From Plazaster borealis (taxonomy: Eukaryota > Echinodermata > Asteroidea > Forcipulatida > Labidiasteridae), in contig CM037462.1 in assembly GCA_021014325.1 (NCBI GenBank), forward strand, positions 12,754,501-12,818,500: a stretch of 64,000 nucleotides of DNA. The letters run 5' to 3'. The notes under the pieces are model-generated. The model did no database searches, was not told the origin of the DNA, and was given only the letters and a program-made list of their open reading frames with translations. The position numbers and the translations under genes were made by a program. This document shows positions 25,130 to 37,202 of the stretch, piece after piece. Every line of letters begins with the position of its first letter. Positions within the stretch are counted from its first letter, which is position 1.

Positions 25130-27500
25130 TAATCTCACCTGTCCAGGAAATGAACCCAGGTCCACCACCTGCAGAATCTACATCTCTACCACCCGGCTAT
25201 CTGTTTCACACAAAATAAAAGTACTTTTGTTATTAATAAATGAAATTTTTTATTAATTTGAATATAAAAGAATTCAAAAAAGTTCTCACTCATCCAGGAA
25301 TTGAACCCGGGTCCACCATTTGCAGAATCTCCATCTCTACCACCCGGCTATCAGCTTCACATTAAATAAAAGTAATTTTGTTATTAATAAATTAAATCTT
25401 TTATTATTTTGAATAAAAAAGAATTAAAAAATAATGTCACCTGTCCAGGAATTGAACCCAGGTCCAGCACCTGCAGAATGTACATCTCTACCACCCGGCT
25501 ATCTGCTTCACACAAAATAAAAGTTATTTTGTTATTAATAAAAGAAATCTTTTATTGTTTGAATAAAAAGAATTCAAAAATAATCTAACATGTCCAGTAA
25601 TTGAACACTGTAACACCACATGAAGAATCTAAATATCTAACACCCGGCTATCTGTTTCACTCTAAATAAAGGTAAATTTGTTATTATTCAATTAAATATT
25701 TTATTATTTTTAATAAAAAATAATTCAAAAATAATCTGACATGTACAGTAATTGAACCCTGGTCCACCACCTGCAGAATCTACATCTCTACCACCCGGCT
25801 ATCTGCTTCACACAAAATAAAAGTAATTTTGTTATTAATATATGAAATCTTTTATTATTTTGAATTTAAAAGAACTGAAAAATATTCTCACCTGTCCAGG
25901 AATTGAACCCGGGTCCACCACCTGCAGAATCTACATTTCTACTACCCGGCTATCTGCTTCACACAAAATGAAAGTAATTTTGTTATTAATAAATGAAATC
26001 TTTTATTGTTTTGAATAAAAAAGAATTCAAAAATAATCTCACCTGTCCAGGAATTGAACCCAGGACCACCACCTGCAGAATCTACATCTCTACCACCCGG
26101 CTATCTGCTTCACATTAAATAAAAGTAATTTTGTTAATAATAAAGGAAATCTTTTATTATTTTGAATAAAAAAGAATTAAAAAATAATCTCACTTGTCCA
26201 GGAATTGAACCCTGGTCCACCACCTGCAGAATGTACATCTCTACCACCCGGCAATCTGCTTTACACAAAATGAAAGTAATTTTGTTATTAATATATGAAA
26301 TCTTTTTTTATTTTGAATTTAAAAGAACTGAAAAATATTCTCACCTGTCCTGGAATTGAACCCGGGTCCACCACCTGCAGAATCTACATTTCTACTACCC
26401 GGCTATCTGCTTCACACAAAATAAAAGTAATTTTGTTATTAATAAATGAAAAATCTTTTATTGTTTTGAATAAAAAAGAATTCAAAAATAATCTCACATG
26501 TCCAGGAATTGAACCCGGGACCACCACGTGCAGAATCTACATCTCTACCAACCGGCTATCTGTTTCACGCGAAATAAAGGTAATTTTGTTATTAACAAAT
26601 GAAATATTTTATTATTTTGAATAAAAAAGAATTCAAAAATAATCTCACTTGTCCAGGAATTGAACCCTGGTCCACCACCTGCAGAATCTACATCTCTACC
26701 ACCCGGCTATCTGCTTAATATAAAATAAAAGTAATTTTGTTATTAATATATGAAATCTTTTATTATTTTGAATTTAAAAGAACTGAAAAATATTCTCACC
26801 TGTCCAGGAATTGAACCCGGGTCCACCACCTGCAGAATCTACATTTCTACTACCCGGCTATCTGCTTCACACAAAATAAAAGTAATTTTGTTATTAATAA
26901 ATGAAAAATCTTTTATTGTTTTGAATAAAAAAAGAATTCATAATAATCTCACATGTCCAGGAATTGAACCCGGGACCACCACCTGCAGAATCTACATCTC
27001 TACCACCCGGCTATCTGTTTCACGCGAAATAAAGGTAATTTTGTTATTAATAAATGAAATATTTTATTATTTTGAATAAAAAAGAATTCAAAAATAATAT
27101 CACTTGTCCAGGAATTGAACCCTGGTCCACCACCTGCAGAATCTACATCTCTACCACCCGGCTATCTGCTTCACACAAAATAAAAGTAATTTTGTTATTA
27201 ATATATGAAATCTTTTATTATTTTGAATTTAAAAGAACTGAAAAATATTCTCACCTGTCCAGGAATTGAACCCGGGTCCACCACCTGCAGAATCTACATT
27301 TCTACTACCCGGCTATCTGCTTCACACAAAATGAAAGTAATTTTGTTATTAATAAATGAAATCTTTTATTGTTTTGAATAAAAAAGAATTCGAAAATAAT
27401 CTCACCTGTCCAGGATTTGAACCCAGGACAACCACCTGCAGAATCTACATCTCTACCACCCGGCTATCTGCTTCACATTAAATAAAAGTAATTTTGTTAA
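25130..27500 (-). repeat. 3.62-kb duplication, copy 2
   Basis: Counterpart of 21510-23880. It differs by scattered substitutions and by a decayed stretch near 25550-25760, which has no equally decayed partner in copy 1. Confidence 0.8.
25545..25765 (-). repeat. decayed monomers
   Basis: Many private substitutions: aatctaacatgtccagtaattgaacac, gtaacaccacatgaag, ctaaatatctaacaccc, cactctaaataaagg, ttattattcaatt. Both B-box equivalents have a T in place of the second G of ccagg. Homogenisation has not reached this patch. Confidence 0.6.
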
Positions 27501-27796
27501 TAATAAAGGAAATCTTTTATTATTTTGAATATAAAAGAATTAAAAAATAATCTCACCTGTCCAGGAATTGAACCCGGGACCACTACCTGCAGAATCTACA
27601 TATCTACCACCCGGCTATCTGCTTCACACGAAATAAAGGTAATTTTGTTATTAATAAATGAAATATTTTATTATTTTTGAATAAAAAAGAACTGAAAAAT
27701 ATTCTCACCTGTCCAGAATTGAACCGGGGTCCACACCCTGCAGAATCTACATTTCTACTACTTCACACAAAATGAAAGTAATTTTGTTATTAATAA

Positions 27797-28870
27797 ATGA
27801 AATCTTTTATTGTTTTGAATAAAAAAGAATTCAAAAATAATCTCACCTGTCCAGGAATTGAACCCTGGTCCACCATCTGCAGAATGTACATCTCTACCAC
27901 CCGGCAATCTGCTTTACACAAAATGAAAGTAATTTTGTTATTAATATATGAAATCTTTTATTATTTTGAATTTAAAAGAACTGAAAAATATTCTCACCTG
28001 TCCAGGAATTGAACCCGGGTCCACCACCTGCAGAATCTACATTTCTACTACCCGGCTATCTGCTTCACACAAAATGAAAGTAATTTTGTTATTAATAAAT
28101 GAAATCTTTTATTGTTTTGAATAAAAAAGAATTCAAAAATAATCTCACCTGTCCAGGAAATGAACCCAGGTCCACCACCTGCAGAATCTACATCTCTACC
28201 ACCCGGCTATCTGTTTCACACAAAATAAAAGTACTTTTGTTATTAATAAATGAAATCTTTTATTAATTTGAATATAAAAGAATTCAAAAAATTTCTCACT
28301 CATCCAGGAATTGTACCCCACCATTTGCAGAATCTCCATCTGTACCACCCGGCTATCAGCTTCACATTAAATAAAAGTACTTTTGTTATTAATAAATGAA
28401 ATCTTTTATTATTTTGAATATAAAAGAATTAAAAAATAATCTCACCTGTCCAGGAATTGAACCCATGTCCAGCACCTGCAGAATGTACATCTCTACCACC
28501 CGGCTATCTGCTTCACACAAAATAAAAGTAATTTTGTTATTAATAAATGAAATCTTTTATTGTTTTGAATAAAAAAGAATTCAAAAATAATCTCACATGT
28601 CCAGGAATTGAACCCGGGACCACCACCTGCAGAATCTACATCTCTACCACCCGGCTATCTGTTTCACGCGAAATTAAGGTAATTTTGTTATTAATTAATG
28701 AAATATTTTATTATTTTGAATAAAAAATAATTCAAAAAATAATCTCACCAGTACAGGAATTGAACCCGGGTTCACCACCTGCAGAATCTACATCTCTACC
28801 ACCCGGCTATCTGCTTAATATAACATAAAAGTAATTTTGTTATTAATATATGAAATCTTTTATTATTTTG
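27797..28870 (-). repeat. 6.63-kb-offset duplication, copy 2
   Basis: Counterpart of 21164-22240. One monomer has lost part of the T-arm (gaattgtaccccaccatttg near 28310). Confidence 0.75.
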
Positions 28871-29639
28871 AATTTAAAAGAACTGAAAAATATTCTCACC
28901 TGTCCAGGAATTGAACCCTGGTCCACCACCTGCAGAATCTACATTTCTACTACCCGGCTATCTGCTTCACACAAAATAAAAGTAATTTTGTTATTAATAA
29001 ATGAAAAATCTTTTATTGTTTTGAATAAAAAAGAATTCATAATAATCTCACATGTCCAGGAATTGAACCCGGGACCACCACGTGCAGAATCTACATCTCT
29101 ACCACCCGGCTATCTGCTTCACACAAAATAAAAGTAATTTTGTTATTAATATATGAAATCTTTTATTATTTTGAATTTAAAAGAACTGAAAAATATTCTC
29201 ACCGGTCCAGGAATTGAACCCGGGTCCACCACCTGCAGAATCTACATTTCTACTACCCGGCTATCTGCTTCACACAAAATGAAAGTAATTTTGTTATTAA
29301 TAAATGAAATCTTTTATTGTTTTGAATAAAAAAGAATTCAAAAATAATCTCACCTGTCCAGGAAATGAACCCAGGTCCACCACCTGCAGAATCTACATCT
29401 CTACCACCCGGCTATCTGCTTCACACAAAATAAAAGTAATTTTGTTATTAAAAAATGAAATCTTTTATTATTTTTAATTTAAAAGAATTTAAAAATATTC
29501 TCACCAGTCCAGGAATTGAACCCGAAACCACCACCTGCAGAATCTACATCTCTACCAACGGGCTATCTGTTTCACACAAAATAAAAGTAATTTTGTTGTT
29601 AATAAATGAAATCTTTTATTATTTTGAATTTAAAAGAAT

Positions 29640-30720
29640 TTAAAAATATTCTCACCAGTCCAGGAATTGAACCGGGGTCCACCTACTGCAGAATCTACAT
29701 CTCTACCACTGGGCTATCTGCTTCATATTAAATAAAAGTAATTTTGTTATTAATAAATGAAATCTTTTATTATTTTGAATATAAAAGAATTAAAAAATAA
29801 TCTCACCTGTCCAGGAATTGAACCCGGGACCACTATCTGCAGAATCTACATCTCTACCACCCGGCTATCTGTTTCACACAAAATAAAAGTAATTTTGTTA
29901 TTAATAAATGAAATCTTTTATTAATTTGAATATAAAAGAATTCAAAAAATTTCTCACTCATCCAGGAATTGAACCCGAAACCACCACCTGCAGAATCTAC
30001 ATCTCTACCAACGGGCTATCTGTTTCACACAAAATAAAAGTAATTTTGTTATTAATAAATGAAATCTTTTATTATTTTGAATTTAAAAGAATTTAAAAAT
30101 ATTCTCACCAGTCCAGGAATTGAACCGGGACCACTATCTGCAGAATCTACATCTCTACCACTGGGCTATCTGTTTCACACAAAATAAAAGTAATTTTGTT
30201 ATTAATAAATGAAATCTTTTATTAATTTGAATATAAAAGAATTCAAAAAATTTCTCACTCATCCAGGAATTGAACCCGAAACCACCACCTGCAGAATCTA
30301 CATCTCTACCAACGGGCTATCTGTTTCACACAAAATAAAAGTAATTTTGTTATTAATAAATGAAATCTTTTATTATTTTGAATTTAAAAGAATTTAAAAA
30401 TATTCTCACCAGTCCAGGAATTGAACCGGGGTCCACCTACTGCAGAATCTACATCTCTACCACTGGGCTATCTGCTTCATATTAAATAAAAGTAATTTTG
30501 TTATTAATAAATGAAATCTTTTATTATTTTGAATATAAAAGAATTAAAAAATAATCTCACCTGTCCAGGAATTGAACCCGGGACCACTATCTGCAGAATC
30601 TACATCTCTACCACCCGGCTATCTGTTTCACACAAAATAAAAGTAATTTTGTTATTAATAAATGAAATCTTTTATTAATTTGAATATAAAAGAATTCAAA
30701 AAATTTCTCACTCATCCAGG
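29640..30720 (-). repeat. 301-bp dimers and 754-bp repeat
   Basis: Segments beginning near 29908 and 30209 are near-identical over a full 301-bp dimer (their encoded peptides are identical over 62 residues). The flanking monomers near 29641 recur at 30395 (offset 754 bp, five monomers). Diagnostic variants are gaacccgaaaccacc, accaacgggctatc, ccacctactgcag, cttcatattaaat and ccactatctgcag. This is the most homogeneous short-period patch in the window. Confidence 0.8.
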
Positions 30721-33700
30721 AATTGAACCCGGGTCCAGCATTTGCAGAATCTCCATCTGCACCACCCGGCTATCAGCTTCACATTAAATAAAAGTAGTTT
30801 TGTTATTAATAAATGAAATCTTTTATTATTTTGAATATAAAAGAATTAAAAAATAGTCTCACCTGTCCAGGAATTGAACCGAGGTCCAGCACCTGCAGAA
30901 TGTACATCTTTACCACCCGGCTATCTGCTTCACACGAAATAAAGGTAATTTTGTTATATATAAATGAAATATATTATTATTTTGAATAAAAAATAATTCA
31001 AAAATAATCTGACCTGTCCAGGAATTGAACCCTGGTCCACCACCTGCAGAATCTACATCTCTACCACCCGGCTATCTGCTTCACACAAAATGAAAGTAAT
31101 TTTGTCATGAATAAATGAAATATTTTATTATTTTGAATAAAAAAGAATTCAAAAATAATCTCACCAGTACAGGAATTGAACCCGGGTTCACCACAAGCAG
31201 AATCTACATCTCTACCACCCGGCTATCTGCTTAATATAAAATAAAAGTAATTTTGTTATTAATATATGAAATCTTTTATTATTTTGAATTTAAAAGAACT
31301 GAAAAATATTCTCACCTGTCCAGGAATTGAACCCGGGTCCACCACCTGCAGAATCTACATTTCTACTACCCGGCTATCTGCTTCACACAAAATAAAAGTA
31401 ATTTTGTTATTAATAAATGAAATCTTTTATTGTTTTGAACAAAAAAGAATTCAAAAATAATCTCACCTGTCTGTCCAGGAGATGAACCCGGGACCACGAC
31501 GTGCAGAATCTACATCTCTACCACCGGCTATCTGTTTCACGCGAAATAAAGGTAATTTTGTTATTAATAAAGGAAATAGTTTATTATTTTGAATAAAAAG
31601 AATTCAAAAATAATCTCACTTGTCCAGGAATTGAACCCAGAACCACCACCTGCAGAATCTACATCTCTACCACCCGGCTATCTGCTTCACATTAAATGAA
31701 AGTAATTTTGTTAATAATAATTGAAATCTTTTATTATTTTGAATATAAAAGAATTGAAAAATAATCTCACCTGTCCAGGAATTGAACCCGGGACCACTAC
31801 CTGCAGAATCTACATCTCTACCACCCGGCTATCTGCTTCACACGAAATAAAGGTAATTTTGTTATTAATAAATGAAATATTTTATTATTTTGAATAAAAA
31901 AGAATTCAAAAATAATCTCACCTGTCCAGGAATTGAACCCAGATCCACCACCTGCAGAATCTACATCTCTACCACCCGGCTGTCTGCTTCACATTAAATA
32001 AAAGTAATTTTGTTAATAATAAATGAAATCTTTTATTATTTTGAATATAAAAGAATTAAAAAATATTCTCACCTGTCCAGAATTGAACCCTGGTCCACCA
32101 CCTGCAGAATCTACATCTCTACCACCCGGCTATCTGCTTCACACAAAATAAAAGTCATTTTGTTATTAATATATGAAATCTTTTATTATTTTGAATTTAA
32201 AAGAACTGAAAAATATTCTCACCTGTCCAGGAATTGAACCCGGGTCCACCACCTGCAGAATCTACATATCTACTACCCGGCTCTCTGCTTCACACAAAAT
32301 GAAAGTAATTTTGTTATTAATAAATGAAATCTTTTATTATTTTGAATAAAAAAGAATTCAAAAATAATCTCACCTGTCCAGGAATTGAACCCAGGTCCAC
32401 CACCTGCAGAATCTACATCTCTACCACCCGGCTCTTTGCTTCACACAAAGTAATTTTGTTATTAAAAAATGAAATCTTTTATTATTTTTAATTTAAAAGA
32501 ATTTAAAAATATTCTCACCAGTCCAGGAATTGAACCCGAAACCACCACCTGCAGAATCTACATCTCTACCACCCGGCTATCTGTTTCACACAAAATAAAA
32601 GTAATTTTGTTATTAATAAATGAAATCTTTTATTATTTTGAATTTAAAAGAATTTAAAAATATTCTCACCAGGCCAGGAATTGAACCGGGGTCCACCTAC
32701 TGCAGAATCTACATCTCTACCACGGGGCTATCTGCTTCACATTAAATAAAAGTAATTTTGTTATTAATAAATGAAATCTTTTATTATTTTGAATATAAAA
32801 GAATTGAAAAATAATCTCACCTGTCCAGGAATTGAACCCGGGACCACTACCTGCAGAATCTACATCTCTACCACCCGGCTATCTGTTTCACACAAAATAA
32901 ACGTAATTTTGTTATTAATAAATGAAATAAATAAATCTTTTATTAATTTGAATATAAAAGAATTCAACAAATTTCTCACTCATCCAGGAATTGAACCCGG
33001 GTCCACCATTTGCAGAATCTCCATCTGCACCATCCGGCTATCAGCTTCACATTAAATAAAAGTAATTTTGTTATTAATAAATTAAATCTTTTATTATTTT
33101 GAATAAAAAAGAATTAAAAAATAATGTCACCTGTCCAGGAATTGAACCCAGGTCCAGCACCTGCAGAATGTACATCTCTACCACCCGGCTATCTGCTTCA
33201 CACGAAATAAAGGTAATTTTGTTATTAATAAATGAAATATTTTATTATTTTGAATAAAAAAGAATTCAAAAATAATCTCACCTGTCCAGGAATTGAACCC
33301 TGGTCCACCACGTGCAGAATCTACATCTCTACCACCCGGCTATCTGCTTCACACAAAATAAAAGGAATTTTGTTATTAATAAATGAAATATTTTATTATT
33401 TTGAATAAAAAAGAATTCAAAAATAATCTCACTAGTACAGGAATTGAACCCGGGTTCACCACCTGCAGAATCTACATCTCTACCACCCGGCTATCTGCTT
33501 AATATAAAATAAAAGTCATTTTGTTATTAATATATGAAATCTTTTATTATTTTGAATTTAAAAGAACTTAAAAATATTTTCACCTGTCTAGGAATTGAAC
33601 CCGGGTCCACCACCTGCAGAATCTACATTTCTACCACCCGGCTATCTGCTTCACACAAAATAAAAGTAATTTTGTTCTTAATAAATGAAATCTTTTATTG

Positions 33701-35400
33701 TTTTGAATAAAAAAGAATTCAAAAATAATCTCACATGTCCAGGAATTGAATCCGGGACCACCACGTGCAGAATCTACATCTCTACCACCCGGCTATCTGT
33801 TTCACGCGAAATAAAGGTAATTTTGTTATTAATAAATGAAATCTTTTATTATTTTGAATAAAAAAGAATTCAAAAATAATCTCACATGTCCAGGAATTGG
33901 ACCCGGGGTCCAGCACCTGCAGAATCTACATCTCTACCACCCGGCTATCTGTTTCACACAAAATAAAAGTAATTTTGTTATTAATAAATGAAATCTTTTT
34001 ATTATTTTTCATTTAAAAGAATTTAAAAAAATTCTCACCCATGCAGGAATTGAACCCGGGTCCACCACCTGCAGAATCTCCATCTCTACAGCCCGGCTAT
34101 CTGCTTCACACAAAGTAAAGGCAATTTTGTTATTAATAAATGAAATCTTTTATTATTTTGAATGAAAAAGAACTATAAAATATTCTCACCTGTCCAGGAA
34201 TTGAACCCAGGTCCACCACCTGCAGAATCTACATCTCTACCACCCGGCTATCTGCTTCACACAAAATAAAAGTAATTTTGTTATAAATAAATGAAATATT
34301 TTATTATTTTGAATAAAAAAGAATTTAAAAATAATCTCACCAGTACAGGAATTGAACCCGGGTTCACCACCTGCAGAATCTACATCTCTACCACCCGGCT
34401 ATCTGCTTAATATAAAATCAAAGTAATTTTGTTATTAATATATGAAATCTTTTATTATTTTGAATATAAAAGAACTGAAAAATATTTTCACCTGTCCAGG
34501 AATTGAACCCGGGTCCACCACCTGCAGAATCTACATTTCTACTACCCGGCTATCTGCTTCACACAAAATGAAAGTAATTTTGTTATTAATAAATGAAATC
34601 TTTTATTGTTTTGAATAAAAAAGAATTCAAAAATAATCTCACCTGTCCAGGAATTGAACCCAGGACCACCACCTGCAGAATCTACATCTCTACCACCCGG
34701 CTTTCTGCTTCACACGAAATAAAGGTAATTTTGTTATTAATAAAGGAAATCTTTTATTATTTTGAATAAAAAATAATTCAAAAATAATCTGACCTGTCCA
34801 GGAATTTAACCCTGGTCTACCACCTACAGAATCTCAATCTCTACCACCCGGCTATCTGCTTCACACAAAATGAAAGTAATTTTGTTATAAATAAATGAAA
34901 TATTTTATTATTTTGAATAAAAAAGAATTCAAAAAATTTCTCACTCATCCAGGAATTGAACCCGGGTCGACCATTTGCAGAATCTCCATCTGTACCACCC
35001 GGCTATCAGCTTCACACAAAATAAAGGCAATTTTGTTATTAATAAAGGAAATCTTTTGATATTTTTAGTTTAAAAGAATTAAAAAAATTCTCACCCATTC
35101 AGGAATTGAACCCGGGTCCAGCACCTGCAGAATCTCCATCTCTACAACCCGGCTATCTGCTTCACACAAAGTAAAGGCAATTTTGTTATTAATAAATGAA
35201 ATCTTTTGTTATTTTGAATAAAAAAGAACTATAAAATATTCTCACCTGTCCAGGAATTGAACCCAGGTCCAGCACCTGCAGAATCTACATCTCTACCACC
35301 CGGCTATCTGCTTCACACAAAATAAAGGTAGTTTTGTTACTAATACATAAAATCATTTATTATTTTGAATGCATAAGAATTCAACAATTATCTCACCTGT

Positions 35401-35457
35401 CCAGGAATTGAACCCGGGTCCACCACGTGCAGAATCTACATTTCTTCCACTGGGCTA
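35401..35457 (-). repeat. monomer core with tRNA-like A box
   Basis: This core has the A box TAGCCCAGTGG (35447-35457), which fits the A-box consensus fully and is closer to tRNA D-arms (TAGCTCAGTGG) than the majority form. Its B box is GGTTCAATTCC (35404-35414), and its T-stem is the well-paired CCGGG/CCTGG form. The same A box occurs near 24058, 42876, 53097, 54305, 55209, 58675, 61240 and 62133. The linker directly downstream (35341-35400, minus strand) lacks a run of four T close to the core, unlike most monomers. Confidence 0.7.
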
Positions 35458-37015
35458 TCTGCTTCACACAAAATGAAAGTATTTTTGTTATTAATAAATG
35501 AAATATTTTATTATTTTCGATAAAAAATAATTCAAAAATAATCTCCCAGTCCAGGAATTGAACCCGGGTCCACCACCTGCAGAATCTATATCTCTACCAC
35601 CCGGCTTTCTGCTTCACACGAAATAAAGGTAATTTTGTTATTAATAAAGGAAATCTTTTATTATTTTTAATTTAAAAGAAGTAACAAATATTCTCAACTG
35701 TGCAGGAATTGAACCGGGGTCCACCACCTGCAGAATCTACATCTCTACCAGCCGGCTATCTGCTTCACACAAAATAAAAGTAATTTTGTTATTAATGAAT
35801 TAAATCTGTTTTTATTTTGAATAAAAAAAAATTCAAAAATAATCTCACCTGTCCAGGAACTGAAATCTTTTATTATTTTTAATTTAAAAGAATTTAAAAA
35901 TATTCACACCAGTCCAGAAATTGAACCCTGGTCGACCACCTGCAGAATCTACATCTCTAAAACCCGGCTATCTGTTTCACGCGAAATAAAGGTAATTTTG
36001 TTATTAATAAATAAAATCTTTTATTATTTTGAATAAAAAAGAATTCAAAAATAATCTCACCTGTCCAGGAATTGAACCCTGGTCGACCACCTGCAGAATC
36101 TACCTCTCTAGCACCCGGCTATCTGCTTCACACAAAATAAAAGTAATTTTGTTATTAATATATGAAATGTTTTATTATTTTGAATAAAAAAGAGTTCAAA
36201 AATAATCTCACCTGTCAAGGAATTGAACCCAGGACCACAACCTGCAGAATCTACATCTCTACCACCCGGCTATCTGTTTCACACAAAATAAAAGTAATTT
36301 TGTTATTAATAAATGAAATCTTTTATCATTTTTAATTTAAAAGAATTTAAAAATATTCTCACCAGTCCAGGAATTGAACCCGAAACCACCACCTGCAGAA
36401 TCTACATCTCTACCACCCGGCTATCTGTTTCACACCAAATAAAAGTAATTTTGTTATTAATAAATGAAATCTTTTATTATTTTGAATTTAAAAGAATTTA
36501 AAAATATTCTCACCAGTCCAGGAATTGAACCGGGGTCCACCTACTGTAGAATCTACATCTCTACCACCGGGCTATCTGCTTCACATTAAACAAAAGTAAT
36601 TTTGTTATTAATAAATGAAAGTTTTTATTATTTTGAATATAAAAGAATTGAAAAATAATGTCACCTGTCCAGGAATTGAACCCGGGACCACCACGTGCAG
36701 AATCTAAATATCTTCCACCCGGCTATCTGCTTCACACGAAAAAAAGGTAATTTTGTTATTTATAAATTAAATCTTTTATTATTTTGAATAAAAAAGAATT
36801 AAAAAATAATGTCACCTGTCCAGGAATTGAACCCAGGTCCAGCACCTGCAGAATGTACATCTCTACCACCCGGCTATCTGCTTCACACGAAATAAAGGTA
36901 ATTTTGTTATTAATAAATGAAATATTTTATTATTTTGAATAAAAAATAATTCAAAAATAATCTGACCTGTCCAGGAATTGAACCCTGGTCCACCACCTGC
37001 AGAATCTACATCTCT

Positions 37016-37045
37016 ACCATTCGGCTATGTGCTTCATTTTGTTAT
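37016..37045 (-). repeat. monomer with linker-start deletion
   Basis: cattcggctatgtgcttcat runs straight into tttgttataaataaatg, losing about 20 bp (normally cacaaaatgaaagtaat). The same junction is at about 43481-43510, 44671-44700 and 44957-44985, marking copies of one deletion. The sequence expected just upstream of the Pol III start is altered. Confidence 0.8.
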
Positions 37046-37202
37046 AAATAAATGAAATATTTTATTATTTTGAATAAAAAAGAATTCAAAAATAATCTCA
37101 CCAGTACAGGAATTGAACCCGGGTTCACCACCTGCAGAATCTACATTTCTACCACCCGGCTATCTGCTTCATACGAAATAAAGGTAATTTTGTTATTAAT
37201 AA

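Larger units (their letters stand above)
30720..37200 (-). repeat. array segment, mixed monomers
   Basis: About 43 monomers. The 32460-32760 and 36305-36600 stretches match (gaacccgaaaccacc followed by ccacctactg). A partial early copy of the cassette described at 40.6 kb lies at 35460-35830 (ttcgataaaaaataattc, then gaagtaacaaatattctc, then gaattaaatctg). A truncated monomer at about 35857-35866 joins ggaactgaa to atctttt. The 34990-35330 stretch resembles 42580-42830. No gene is seen. Confidence 0.8.
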
